Under the pieces are notes generated by a model. The model worked only from the letters and a program-made list of their open reading frames with translations. It did not search any database and was not told where the DNA came from. From positions 62,001 through 126,000 of the forward strand of contig NZ_JARGNA010000002.1 in the NCBI RefSeq assembly GCF_030167905.1: 64,000 nt of DNA, in the 5' to 3' direction. Of this stretch, positions 33,482 to 42,829 are shown piece by piece; the first letter of the stretch is position 1; each line of letters opens with the position of its first letter. The DNA comes from Flavobacterium terrisoli (GTDB lineage: Bacteria > Bacteroidota > Bacteroidia > Flavobacteriales > Flavobacteriaceae). The translations under genes were made by a program, and so were the position numbers.

Positions 33482-35383
33482 ATGACAACAGGAAAAATTA
33501 ATGTATCAGTTGAAAACATCTTTCCGCTTATCAAGAAGTTTTTATACAGCGACCACGAAATTTTCTTGCGTGAATTAGTATCCAATGCGACGGATGCAAC
33601 CCTAAAATTAAAACACTTAACGAGTATTGGTGAAGCCAAAGTAGAATATGGCAATCCAATCATAGAAGTTAAAATCGACAAAGAAGGCAAAAAACTACAC
33701 CTTATCGACCAAGGTTTGGGAATGACCGCTGAAGAAGTTGAAAAATATATCAACCAGGTGGCATTTTCAGGAGCCGAAGAATTCCTTGAGAAATATAAAG
33801 ACTCTGCCAAAGATTCAGGCATCATTGGTCACTTTGGTCTTGGTTTCTATTCTGCCTTTATGGTAGCCGAAAAAGTAGAAATCATCACCAAATCATACAA
33901 AGACGAACCGGCAGCACACTGGACATGTGATGGCAGTCCGGAATTTACTTTGGAACCGCATGACAAAACCGACAGAGGAACCGAAATCATTTTGCATATC
34001 GCGGAAGATTCTTTAGAATTTTTGGAAGAATACAGAATCCGTGAATTGTTGACCAAATACAACAAATTCATGCCGGTACCGATTAAATTCGGAACCCGTA
34101 CAGAAAAAATTGAACAGAAAAAGGGTGAACAAGTTGACGCCGAAAACAAAGACAACATCTTTACTGAAGTTGAAGTAGACAACATCATCAACAATCCAAA
34201 TCCGGCTTGGACCAAGCAACCGGTGGATTTAACCGAGGAAGATTATAAAAATTTCTATCGCGAATTGTACCCGATGCAATTTGAAGAACCATTGTTCAAT
34301 ATTCATCTGAATGTGGATTATCCGTTCAACCTGACCGGAATTTTATATTTCCCGAAAATGTCTTCCGATTTGCAATTGCAAAAAGACAAAATCCAATTGT
34401 ACCAAAATCAGGTGTATGTCACTGACAACGTAGAAGGAATCGTTCCTGAATTTTTGGGTATGCTGAAAGGTGTAATCGATTCTCCGGACATTCCGCTGAA
34501 TGTATCGCGTTCTTATCTGCAGTCTGATGGCAATGTGAAGAAAATTTCGAATTACATCACCAAAAAAGTGGCAGACAAACTGAAATCCTTATTCAACGAA
34601 AACCGCGAGGATTTTGAGCAAAAATGGAACGATATCAAAATCGTATTGGAATACGGAATGTTATCGGAACCTAAATTCTATGAAAAAGCTGGTGATTTTG
34701 TTTTGTATCCGACAGTTGAGGACAAATATTACACTTTGGCCGAACTAAAAGAAGCCATCACAGCAAACCAAACCGACAAAAACGGAAAATTGGTGGTCTT
34801 GTATGCTTCGAATAAAGACGCACAGCACAGCTATGTGGAAATCGCCAAAGACAAAGGATATGAAGTATTGTTATTGGATTCACCTATTGTTTCGCATTTG
34901 ATCCAGAAACTGGAAAGCGATAACGACAACCTGACTTTTGTTCGTGTTGACTCAGACCACATCGACAAATTGATTCAAAAAGAAGACACACCAATTTCAA
35001 AATTGTCTGAAGAAGAATCTACGCAATTAAAAACCGTAGTGGAAGAAATTGTACCAAAAGCCAATTACACCGTACAACTGGAACCAATGGACAGCTCAGC
35101 CGCACCATTTATTATCACGCAGCCAGAGTTCATGCGAAGAATGAAAGAAATGAGCCAAACCGGCGGTGGCGGAATGTTTGGCATGGGCCATTTCCCTGAA
35201 ATGTATAATTTGGTGGTGAACACCAACTCCGATTTGGCTAACACCATTTTGAACACTTCGGATAAAGCAGCTCAGGAAGGTTTGGTAAAGCAAGCGTTAG
35301 ACTTAGCCAAAATCTCTCAAGGTTTATTAAAAGGCGAAGAACTAACCGCTTTTGTAAAAAGAAGTTTTGAGTTGATTAAATAA
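33482..35383 (+). CDS. htpG: Molecular chaperone HtpG (Hsp90)
   Basis: A 633-residue bacterial Hsp90. The GHKL ATPase domain has the usual N-terminal motifs EIFLRELVSNATDATLKLK, IDQGLGMTAEEVEKYI and GHFGLGFYSAFMVA. The middle domain includes LYFPKMSSDLQLQ and the arginine-bearing segment DIPLNVSRSYLQSD. The C-terminal dimerisation domain contains EFMRRMKEMSQTGGGGMFG, a Gly/Met-rich insert. The length is close to the 624 of E. coli. Start ATG 33482 is 178 bases from the divergent lipoprotein gene, and a terminator follows the stop. It folds or remodels client proteins in the cytoplasm using ATP. Confidence 0.97.
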   Translation: MTTGKINVSVENIFPLIKKFLYSDHEIFLRELVSNATDATLKLKHLTSIGEAKVEYGNPIIEVKIDKEGKKLHLIDQGLGMTAEEVEKYINQVAFSGAEEFLEKYKDSAKDSGIIGHFGLGFYSAFMVAEKVEIITKSYKDEPAAHWTCDGSPEFTLEPHDKTDRGTEIILHIAEDSLEFLEEYRIRELLTKYNKFMPVPIKFGTRTEKIEQKKGEQVDAENKDNIFTEVEVDNIINNPNPAWTKQPVDLTEEDYKNFYRELYPMQFEEPLFNIHLNVDYPFNLTGILYFPKMSSDLQLQKDKIQLYQNQVYVTDNVEGIVPEFLGMLKGVIDSPDIPLNVSRSYLQSDGNVKKISNYITKKVADKLKSLFNENREDFEQKWNDIKIVLEYGMLSEPKFYEKAGDFVLYPTVEDKYYTLAELKEAITANQTDKNGKLVVLYASNKDAQHSYVEIAKDKGYEVLLLDSPIVSHLIQKLESDNDNLTFVRVDSDHIDKLIQKEDTPISKLSEEESTQLKTVVEEIVPKANYTVQLEPMDSSAAPFIITQPEFMRRMKEMSQTGGGGMFGMGHFPEMYNLVVNTNSDLANTILNTSDKAAQEGLVKQALDLAKISQGLLKGEELTAFVKRSFELIK

Positions 35384-35409
35384 GAGAAAAGAATATAGAA
35401 TAAAGAGTA

Positions 35410-35443
35410 AAGACCTGTTAGTGAAAGCTAACGGGTTTTTTTG
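35410..35443 (+). terminator. Terminator after htpG
   Basis: CCTGTTAG (35414-35421) pairs with CTAACGGG (35428-35435), one T-G pair, followed by seven Ts. Confidence 0.82.
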
Positions 35444-35476
35444 TAAGTTTGGTAATGCTTATATCGATAAACCAAC

Positions 35477-36148
35477 ATGAACAAAACCATAAAAATTGTC
35501 TTCTTTACACTGCTGGGAATCTACCTTTTCTTTCTGATCCTGAGTTTTGCAGGAGCATTAAAGACTTTTAAGATCAGTAGCATATCGAGCGAACCCAATC
35601 TCAAGATGAATGCCAGGGTTTTATCCAGTAATCTTGTGAATCCTAAAGTTGGTGATTTCATTATACTCAAGCTCAACGATACGCTTACAGTAGTACATCG
35701 CCTGTGTGGCCGGGAAAATGACAAAGTGGAAATCAAAGATGGTATTTTGTATGTTAATGATAAAAATGCAGATGAAAAACTCAGTTTGATGCATCGGTAC
35801 AAAATGCCTTCGAAAAAGTTTGAAGACAATCAGGTTTACAGTAAAATTCCATCTCACATCATGATGCAAATGGAAGATAATGATACTGTTTATGCTTTTA
35901 TCAGTGACCAAATAGCCAAAGAATTGCATCTTGAATCTTCCAGAATTATTGCTCAAAAAGGCGAAGCTGATAAATACATCCAAAAGACTTACCACAATGA
36001 TTGGAATAAAGACAATTTTGGCCCATTAACCATTCCGAAAGGAAAGGTTTTTGTACTTGGTGATAATAGGGATAATGTTGAAGATTCCCGTTACACCGGC
36101 TTAATTGACCAATCAAAAATAACAGGCACCATAATCTATAACCCATAA
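35477..36148 (+). CDS. S26 signal peptidase I-like protein with His in place of the catalytic Lys
   Basis: A 223-residue S26-family peptidase with one N-terminal membrane span (about residues 7-27). The nucleophile box reads SSEPNL (Ser37) where LepB has SMEPTL. The general-base box reads VVHRLCGREND where LepB has KRV.G.PGD, so His74 replaces Lys. Box E, VFVLGDNRDNVEDSRYTGLI, is intact. Ser-His dyads are known in SipW/ER-type signal peptidases, so activity is plausible but specialised. A full-length LepB is expected elsewhere. A TAAGTTTG box (35444-35451) precedes it, and the DUF2721 gene follows after five bases. Confidence 0.82.
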   Translation: MNKTIKIVFFTLLGIYLFFLILSFAGALKTFKISSISSEPNLKMNARVLSSNLVNPKVGDFIILKLNDTLTVVHRLCGRENDKVEIKDGILYVNDKNADEKLSLMHRYKMPSKKFEDNQVYSKIPSHIMMQMEDNDTVYAFISDQIAKELHLESSRIIAQKGEADKYIQKTYHNDWNKDNFGPLTIPKGKVFVLGDNRDNVEDSRYTGLIDQSKITGTIIYNP

Positions 36149-36153
36149 TTATA

Positions 36154-36558
36154 ATGACACTCAACATAGAAACTCCGGCACTACTCTTTTCAGCAACTTC
36201 TTTGATTTTGTTGGCCTATACCAATCGGTTCCTGACGATTGCCCAAATCGTCCGCAGTTTGAAGAAACACTATGACGAAGTACATACCAAAAGCATTTTA
36301 CTCCAAATCAAAAACCTCAACCTGAGGCTTTCACTGATTCGGTACATGCAGCTTTTTGGCGTGTTGTGTTTGTTCCTTTCCGTGTTTGCGATGTTGTGTT
36401 TGTTTCTCGAACAACAAACGGCAGGGATTTATCTTTTTGCGGCCAGTTTATTGTGTTTATTGACTTCATTAGGAATTTCTTTCTGGGAAATCAGCATTTC
36501 AGTAACCGCTTTGCGTCTGCATTTGAGTGATTTGGAAGAAGAGGAGAAAAAAAAGTAA
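36154..36558 (+). CDS. DUF2721 membrane protein
   Basis: A 134-residue inner-membrane protein. It opens TPALLFSATSLILLAYTNRF, the DUF2721 signature, followed by a charged stretch of about 45 residues. Two close hydrophobic spans come next (LFGVLCLFLSVFAMLCLFL and IYLFAASLLCLLTSLGISFW) and an acidic-basic tail. No function is known for the family. It begins five bases after the S26 peptidase stop, which suggests co-transcription. Confidence 0.82.
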   Translation: MTLNIETPALLFSATSLILLAYTNRFLTIAQIVRSLKKHYDEVHTKSILLQIKNLNLRLSLIRYMQLFGVLCLFLSVFAMLCLFLEQQTAGIYLFAASLLCLLTSLGISFWEISISVTALRLHLSDLEEEEKKK

Positions 36559-36612
36559 AAAACCTACACTTAATTTTATATCTTTATCAGAATCAACCTG
36601 ATAGTCATTCAT

Positions 36613-38760
36613 ATGAAACAAAAATTACTTTTATTTGTATTTTGTTTATCCTTTCTCTTCGGCTTTGCCAAAACTAAATCCAAGGAAGTAACCACACCAA
36701 TAATAGGTTTGATTATGACCTCACCCTGGCCGGGTTCTTACACCCTAAAAATTAAAAACATAGGAGACGAGCCATTGACCAATATATATGTAACTCAGAC
36801 CTTTGGCAATTACCCTCTATCATTTGGATTTACTACGATTCCTACTTTGGCTCCAGGCCAGGAAATAACCAATTTGTCAGCCTCCAGTGGTGCAACGTGT
36901 TTTGACGTGAGTCAGGCAATGGTTCATGCGACGACAACCGGAGGCAGTGAAATAACAGATTTATCAGCTGATCCAAATTATTATGTCAGCCCGGGATATG
37001 GTACCTATTATAATGATAGTTATACCACAAGCTACTATCAATCCTATGCTACTGCAGTACAACAAGGCACTTATCAGGATTTAAACAACAATTCCATAGT
37101 TGATGTTGGTGATGCCGTTTTTTATACCTATAGTATGAATTCTTCCGAATATCCCAACCAAATAGACATAAATGACGATAATGCTGTTGTAAGCAACATT
37201 ACTTATTCAGGTTTTGAAACCACAGCCTCCGGAATTCATTATATAACACAGAACGAAGTCAATTCTGGCTACGTATATAATAATTCTTACGTATCCTATT
37301 TAGATTATTGTCAAATCAATAATACCATTGAATTTACGGATGAATCCCAATGTTATTTATGCCCAAATCCCAATTATGCAAATGTAATCACCAAACTGAA
37401 TGACTTAGGCCCACACACCATTACAGGAAATGTAAAACTCAATCTCAACAATGACAATTGCACAACAGGAATCAACTTTCCTTACCGCAGGGTTACAAAC
37501 GATAATGGACAAGATATTTACACTACTTTCACCAATACGAATGGGAATTACCAAATCATTGTTCCCAATATGGGCATCAACAACGACCTTGTTGCTACAA
37601 ACGGTTTAAATAATGCATTTACCAGTAATCCTGCGTCAATAAATTTTTGGACGTATAACTCTCCCAACCCAATTAATTATGGCAACAATGATTTCTGCCT
37701 AAGTCCAACAACCAATTATTCCGATTTGAGTGTTTCAATGCACAATGTGAACCAAGCCATTCCGGGAAATACGGCAGGTTACTACATTAGCTTTTGGAAC
37801 AATGGAACCACCAATCTGAGCGGAAGCATCGTATTGACTTTTGACAACGGTAAATTGACGTTTAACAATGCATCACCTGCTCAAAACAGTACCACGGCAA
37901 ACACCTTGATCTGGAATTACACCAACCTTCAGCCTTTTGAACACCATAATATTGCTTTGACTTTTAATGTCCTAACGCCACCAACTGTAAATGTCAATGA
38001 TTTATTGAACTTTACTGTAGTGGCCAATCCAATTGCAGGAGATAATACTCCGACCAATAATACTTTTTCCTGGGAACAAACCGTGAGAAGTTCGTTTGAC
38101 CCAAATGACAAAACAGTAATCGAAGGTGAGTATATCACTACTGCCGAAGCCAATAATTACCTGACTTATGTAACGCGCTTTCAAAACAACGGTACGGCTA
38201 ATGCCACAACGGTTGTCATCAAAGAAATGCTGGATGCGAAACTGGATTGGAATACCTTTGAACCTATCTCTTCAAGCCATCAAGCCAATATTCAACTCAA
38301 AAACGGAAATGATTTGACTTATACCTTTTCAAATATTGATTTACCTTATGAATCGGCTAATGAACCGGCAAGTCATGGTTGGATGGCATACAGGATTAAA
38401 CCAAAAAGCGACTTTGCCATTGGTGATATAGCGAGTTCGAATTCGAATATTTACTTTGATTACAATCAACCTATACTTACCAATACGGTTACCACGGAAA
38501 TGGTTGCTCTAGAGATTCCTGATAACATTAAGGATAATTTTATTTTGTACCCGAATCCGGCTGCTGATTATTTAACTATCGAAATGGTGCATCCAATGAA
38601 TGCCTACTATAAAATCTTTGACATCAACGGAAAACTGCTTCAAAGCAATGCTATTGAAAATATGAGACCAATAGACCTCAGTATTTTCCAAAGCGGTTTT
38701 TATTTTTTAACAATCCAAACCTGGCGAGGAAGTGCCAACTATAAACTGATTAAAATTTAA
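36613..38760 (+). CDS. T9SS type A-sorted surface protein (DUF7619-like)
   Basis: A 715-residue secreted protein. The signal peptide ends LFGFAKT. The body is beta-rich and Asn/Thr/Tyr-rich. Residues about 490-620 contain SSFDPNDKTVIEGEYIT and SNSNIYFDYNQPILTNTV, landmarks of the DUF7619-type repeat domain. The last 75 residues (FILYPNPAADYLTIEM to YKLIKI) are a type A T9SS sorting domain, which is cleaved when the protein is anchored or released at the surface. A small hairpin (TATCAG/CTGATA, 36585-36603) lies just before the start. The role is unknown; adhesion or surface coat is a guess. Confidence 0.85.
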   Translation: MKQKLLLFVFCLSFLFGFAKTKSKEVTTPIIGLIMTSPWPGSYTLKIKNIGDEPLTNIYVTQTFGNYPLSFGFTTIPTLAPGQEITNLSASSGATCFDVSQAMVHATTTGGSEITDLSADPNYYVSPGYGTYYNDSYTTSYYQSYATAVQQGTYQDLNNNSIVDVGDAVFYTYSMNSSEYPNQIDINDDNAVVSNITYSGFETTASGIHYITQNEVNSGYVYNNSYVSYLDYCQINNTIEFTDESQCYLCPNPNYANVITKLNDLGPHTITGNVKLNLNNDNCTTGINFPYRRVTNDNGQDIYTTFTNTNGNYQIIVPNMGINNDLVATNGLNNAFTSNPASINFWTYNSPNPINYGNNDFCLSPTTNYSDLSVSMHNVNQAIPGNTAGYYISFWNNGTTNLSGSIVLTFDNGKLTFNNASPAQNSTTANTLIWNYTNLQPFEHHNIALTFNVLTPPTVNVNDLLNFTVVANPIAGDNTPTNNTFSWEQTVRSSFDPNDKTVIEGEYITTAEANNYLTYVTRFQNNGTANATTVVIKEMLDAKLDWNTFEPISSSHQANIQLKNGNDLTYTFSNIDLPYESANEPASHGWMAYRIKPKSDFAIGDIASSNSNIYFDYNQPILTNTVTTEMVALEIPDNIKDNFILYPNPAADYLTIEMVHPMNAYYKIFDINGKLLQSNAIENMRPIDLSIFQSGFYFLTIQTWRGSANYKLIKI

Positions 38761-38765
38761 ACATA

Positions 38766-38796
38766 AAAAATCCCAAGCTATCACTTGGGAGATTTT
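38766..38796. terminator. Terminator after the T9SS type A gene
   Basis: TCCCAAG (38771-38777) pairs with CTTGGGA (38784-38790), A-run before and GATTTTAT after. It also faces the convergent lipoprotein gene. Confidence 0.75.
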
Positions 38797-38807
38797 ATCG
38801 TATTCGC

Positions 38808-39599
38808 TTAATAATAAATATAATGTGTCATTGACGGCGGAATCTGAGGTTCTGAAACAGAAGTCGTTGCAGCTGTTACCGGGAAATTCAGGCTATTATA
38901 GGTATAAGTAACTGTTATTTCATCACTGGCTACAATATTATGCAAATAACTCAGATGATCAAAGCAAAACACATAATCTTCCGCTAAATAAATTTCTTTG
39001 TAACCTATCACATTTTTAAATGGATTGTTTTTAGTATCGTAATTGTAACTGGTGGTGTAACCATATTCAAAACCACCTGTCGTATTATAAACTGAAGTAT
39101 CTTCACTGATTATTGTCGTTCCTGATAAATGAATTAGTCTTGTTTCTGGAACGTAACTGAATGCTAATGTTGGGTATCCAATCGTTTTTACAACAGAAAT
39201 CGTATTATTGGAATTATAAACGAAAGTTGTTGTAATGGTATAATCAATATTATTGGCATCGGGAATAGATTTAAAAACATGTTCAGTCAACCGCCCGCTT
39301 GTATCATAAGTAAAAAGGCTTTCTACTCTTAATCCGTAGCCAAGACCATTACCATTATTATAAGTTTGAATTTTTGTAATCAGGTCACCTGTATATGTAT
39401 AATATCTGTCTTCGCCATCATAATTTGTACTGACAAATTTCTTTCCGTCATAATTAAAATGTATAGGATTAGTATCATTATCCGTCCAAACTTCCTTTAC
39501 CAATACATCATCCTCCGCCGCAGTAGATTGACTGGAATCAGAAGAACAAGAGCTCAAAAATAAGGTGGCAAAACAAACAAGATAAATAATTTTTTTCAT
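38808..39599 (-). CDS. Lipoprotein with YD/RHS-like strand repeats
   Basis: A 263-residue lipoprotein with lipobox FLSSC followed by SSDSSQS. The body alternates short strands with turns of the type FNYDGKKFVSTNYDGEDRYY, LFTYDTSGRLTEHVF and TSYNYDTKNNPFKNV, which recall YD/RHS-type repeats. Such small proteins are common in flavobacteria and have no known role. They lack the toxin and shell parts of true RHS proteins. It is a single-gene unit between two terminators. Confidence 0.68.
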   Translation of the reverse strand: MKKIIYLVCFATLFLSSCSSDSSQSTAAEDDVLVKEVWTDNDTNPIHFNYDGKKFVSTNYDGEDRYYTYTGDLITKIQTYNNGNGLGYGLRVESLFTYDTSGRLTEHVFKSIPDANNIDYTITTTFVYNSNNTISVVKTIGYPTLAFSYVPETRLIHLSGTTIISEDTSVYNTTGGFEYGYTTSYNYDTKNNPFKNVIGYKEIYLAEDYVFCFDHLSYLHNIVASDEITVTYTYNSLNFPVTAATTSVSEPQIPPSMTHYIYY

Positions 39600-39715
39600 G
39601 GCTTTTTAGGTATTGGTTACACAAATATGAGGAGTTTTTTCTACAAATAAATTATAACAAATTATAATTCAGTCATTTTTATCCCACAAGAACTGTTCCA
39701 GTAAAAGAAGACTCA

Positions 39716-39746
39716 TAAAAAAAGCCGTCTTACGACGGCTTTTCAA
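39716..39746. terminator. Terminator after carB
   Basis: AAAGCCGTC (39721-39729) pairs perfectly with GACGGCTTT (39734-39742) around TTAC. The run of As to its left is a U-tract on the minus strand. Confidence 0.85.
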
Positions 39747-39753
39747 TTTTATA

Positions 39754-42606
39754 TTATTTGCTCAGATACATTTTTCTTCGAGAATACAATTCATAAAACT
39801 GATCGTCTTTCAAATCATCAATGAACAAGATGCTTTCTCCTGTGGATTTCATCTCCGGTCCGAGTGCTTTGTTGACATTCGGGAACTTGCTAAAAGAGAA
39901 AACCGGTTGCTTGATCGCATAGCCTTTCAACTGTGGATTATAAGTGAAATCGGTTACTTTGTTTTCGCCCAACATTACTTTCGTAGCATAATTTACATAC
40001 GGTTCGCCATACGCTTTCGCAATAAACGGTACTGTACGTGATGCTCTCGGATTGGCTTCAATGATGTAAACGATATCGTCTTTGATGGCAAACTGGATGT
40101 TGATTAAACCAACGGTTCTCAGGGCCAAAGCAATTTTCTTTGTATGGTCTTTGATTTGCTGCATTACAAATTCGCCCAGATTAAACGGTGGCAAAGTGGC
40201 ATTGGAATCTCCCGAGTGCACGCCACAAGGTTCGATATGTTCCATGATTCCGATGATGTACACATTTTCACCATCGCAAATCGCATCGGCTTCTGCTTCG
40301 ATTGCGCCGTCTAAATAGTTATCCAAAAGCAATTTGTTGCCTGGGATATTTTTCAGCAAATCGATTACGTGTTCTTCCAATTCCTGTTTGTTGATGACGA
40401 TTTTCATGCCTTGTCCTCCTAAAACGTAGGAAGGACGAACCAATAGCGGAAAATCCAACACATCGGCTAAAGCTGAAGCCTGATCCGCATTTTCCGCTAC
40501 GCCAAATTTTGGGAAAGGAATTTTTAATTCAGTCAACAAGTCGGAGAAACGACCTCTGTCTTCGGCTAAATCCAAAGCATCGAATGATGTCCCTAATATT
40601 TTGATGCCGTAACGGTCTAATTTTTCAGCTAGTTTCAAAGCGGTTTGTCCGCCCAGCTGAACGATTACACCTTCCGGTTTTTCGTGTCTGATAATGTCAT
40701 AAATGTGTTCCCAGAATACAGGCTCGAAGTACAATTTGTCTGCTGTATCAAAATCAGTCGAAACCGTTTCCGGGTTACAGTTGATCATGATGGTTTCGTA
40801 GCCACATTCTTTGGCCGCCAAAACACCGTGTACACAAGAATAATCAAACTCAATTCCCTGCCCGATTCTATTTGGTCCCGAACCTAAAACCACCACTTTC
40901 TTTTTCGGAGTTACGATACTTTCGTTGTGAACGTATCTTTCTCCACTGGCCGTTTGGATTTCGGCTTCAAATGTTGAGTAGTAATAGGGCGTCAAGGCTT
41001 TAAACTCGGCCGCACAAGTGTCAACCAATTTGTACACTCTTTTCACATTCATTTCCTCACGCAATTTGTACACTTGGCTTTCCAAACAACCCATCATGTG
41101 CGCTATTTGGCGGTCACCATAACCTTTTTGTTTGGCTTCGAGTAATAGTTCTTTGGGTAAAGTATCAACTTTGTATTGCGAAATTTCTCTTTCCAAAAAG
41201 TATAACTCTTCGTATTGTTTTAAGAACCACATATCGATTTTGGTGATTTCGTGGATTCTGCTCAATGGAATGCCCATCGCAATCGCATCATAAATCACAA
41301 AAACACGGTCCCAACTTGCGAAAGTCAGTTTCTCGATAATCTGTTCGTAGTTTTTATAGCCTTTTCCGTCAGCACCAATTCCGTTTCGCTTAATCTCTAA
41401 CGACTGAGTTGCTTTGTGCAACGCTTCCTGGAACGAACGCCCGATGCCCATAACTTCACCAACGGATTTCATTTGAAGTCCTAAAGTTCGGTCTGAGCCT
41501 TCGAATTTGTCGAAGTTCCAACGCGGGATTTTTACGATTACGTAATCCAAAGTGGGTTCGAATAAAGCCGAAGTCGATTTAGTGATTTGGTTTTGCAGTT
41601 CGTTTAGGTTGTAACCTAAAGCTAATTTTGTTGCTACTTTCGCAATCGGATAGCCAGTTGCTTTGGATGCCAAGGCTGACGAACGCGATACACGCGGATT
41701 GATTTCAATCGCTACGATATCTTCTCTTTCGTCTGGTGAAACAGCGAATTGCACGTTACATCCTCCGGCAAAATTCCCGATAGAGCGCATCATCAGAATG
41801 GCCATATCACGCATTTTTTGGAATGTGGTATCAGACAATGTCATGGCCGGTGCAACCGTAATCGAATCTCCGGTATGGATTCCCATTGGATCCATATTTT
41901 CGATTGAACAGATGATTACCACGTTGTCGTTTTGATCGCGAAGTAATTCTAATTCGTACTCTTTCCAACCCAATAAAGCCTTGTCAATTAAGACTTCGTG
42001 TATAGGTGACGCTTCTAAACCACGGGTTAGTAAGTCGTCAAAATCTTCTTTTTTGTGTACAAAAGCTGCTCCGGTTCCACCCAAAGTAAACGATGGACGG
42101 ATTACCAATGGAAAGCCAAATTCCTGCGCAATTTCCTTTCCTTTTAGAAAAGACGTTGCGGTTTTGGCCGGTGCAGTTGGCACGCCTATTTTTTCAAGCA
42201 ATTGTTTGAATTGCTCACGGTCTTCTGTAATGTTGATGGCGTTGATATCCACACCGATTAATCGCACACCGAAATCTTGCCAGATGCCTTTTTCATCGGC
42301 TTCCAAACACAGGTTCAAAGCGGTTTGTCCGCCCATCGTTGGCAAAACGGCATCAATTTGCGGGTGATTTTTTAAAATCTGGATAATCGATTTGGTTGTT
42401 AAAGGCAAAAGGTAAACATGATCGGCCATGGAAGGATCGGTCATAATCGTTGCCGGATTGGAATTGATTAGGATGACTTCGATTCCTTCTTCTCTAAGTG
42501 AGCGGGCAGATTGGGAACCGGCGTAATCAAATTCGCAGGCTTGTCCGATTACGATTGGTCCTGAACCAATAATTAAAACCGATTTGATGGAGTTGTCTTT
42601 AGGCAT
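39754..42606 (-). CDS. carB: Carbamoyl-phosphate synthase large subunit, without allosteric domain
   Basis: A 950-residue CarB that makes carbamoyl phosphate for pyrimidines and arginine from bicarbonate, ammonia and two ATP. Two homologous ATP-grasp halves are seen: SVLIIGSGPIVIGQACEFDY with FTLGGTGAAFV, and VVVLGSGPNRIGQGIEFDYS with YVLGGQGMKIV. The protein ends about 30 residues after LGPEMKSTGESILFIDDL. E. coli CarB (1073 residues) continues there into the MGS-like domain that binds UMP, IMP and ornithine, so that domain is absent. A 50-residue upstream extension was rejected: it runs through a repeat element, and MPKDNSIKSVLIIG is the proper start. carA is not adjacent. Confidence 0.95.
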   Translation of the reverse strand: MPKDNSIKSVLIIGSGPIVIGQACEFDYAGSQSARSLREEGIEVILINSNPATIMTDPSMADHVYLLPLTTKSIIQILKNHPQIDAVLPTMGGQTALNLCLEADEKGIWQDFGVRLIGVDINAINITEDREQFKQLLEKIGVPTAPAKTATSFLKGKEIAQEFGFPLVIRPSFTLGGTGAAFVHKKEDFDDLLTRGLEASPIHEVLIDKALLGWKEYELELLRDQNDNVVIICSIENMDPMGIHTGDSITVAPAMTLSDTTFQKMRDMAILMMRSIGNFAGGCNVQFAVSPDEREDIVAIEINPRVSRSSALASKATGYPIAKVATKLALGYNLNELQNQITKSTSALFEPTLDYVIVKIPRWNFDKFEGSDRTLGLQMKSVGEVMGIGRSFQEALHKATQSLEIKRNGIGADGKGYKNYEQIIEKLTFASWDRVFVIYDAIAMGIPLSRIHEITKIDMWFLKQYEELYFLEREISQYKVDTLPKELLLEAKQKGYGDRQIAHMMGCLESQVYKLREEMNVKRVYKLVDTCAAEFKALTPYYYSTFEAEIQTASGERYVHNESIVTPKKKVVVLGSGPNRIGQGIEFDYSCVHGVLAAKECGYETIMINCNPETVSTDFDTADKLYFEPVFWEHIYDIIRHEKPEGVIVQLGGQTALKLAEKLDRYGIKILGTSFDALDLAEDRGRFSDLLTELKIPFPKFGVAENADQASALADVLDFPLLVRPSYVLGGQGMKIVINKQELEEHVIDLLKNIPGNKLLLDNYLDGAIEAEADAICDGENVYIIGIMEHIEPCGVHSGDSNATLPPFNLGEFVMQQIKDHTKKIALALRTVGLINIQFAIKDDIVYIIEANPRASRTVPFIAKAYGEPYVNYATKVMLGENKVTDFTYNPQLKGYAIKQPVFSFSKFPNVNKALGPEMKSTGESILFIDDLKDDQFYELYSRRKMYLSK

Positions 42607-42660
42607 TGTGTTGTGTTGTTGTGTGTTTGTTATAAGTGTATGTTGTATTTTAATCTTAAT

Positions 42661-42745
42661 CCTAGCCCCGATGGCAGTGAAAATCCTTTTTATTTTTCTT
42701 TTTAAAAATAAAAAGATTGTAACGAACAGCGGGAAATAGCTCCTG
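42661..42745 (-). ncRNA. Structured intergenic element upstream of carB (possible Flavo-1-type repeat)
   Basis: An 85-base element with a perfect central 12-bp stem. CTTTTTATTTTT (42686-42697) pairs with AAAAATAAAAAG downstream, and CCCG/CGGG extends it near the ends. The minus-strand 5' end reads AGGAGCTATTTCCCGCT and the 3' end ATCGGGGCTAGG. I recall very similar end sequences with variable AT-rich middles in many Flavobacterium intergenic regions. It lies 55 bases before the carB start, on the same strand as rpmH and carB. Identity with the Rfam Flavo-1 family is a guess. Confidence 0.5.
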
Positions 42746-42773
42746 CAACTTATCAATATTTATGAACAGGTTT

Positions 42774-42810
42774 AAAAAAAAGCCGCTACTAATAAAAGTA
42801 ACGGCTTGAT
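42774..42810 (-). terminator. Terminator after rpmH
   Basis: On the minus strand AAGCCGTTAC (42807-42798) pairs with GTAGCGGCTT (42789-42780), with one T-G pair, followed by seven Ts. Confidence 0.8.
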
Positions 42811-42829
42811 ATTGATTAGTAGCTAATCA

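Noticed and set aside
38808..39599. RHS-type toxin
   Set aside because: Only short YD-like strands are present in a 263-residue lipoprotein; no shell, cleavage or toxin domain is seen.
39754..42606. CarB as a frameshifted or truncated pseudogene
   Set aside because: Both ATP-grasp halves are complete, the stop is followed at once by a strong terminator, and I recall the same short length in other flavobacteria.
42607..42756. In-frame 50-residue N-terminal extension of carB
   Set aside because: It is rich in Lys and Ile, runs through the structured repeat element, and lacks similarity to CarB; the conserved start is at 42606.
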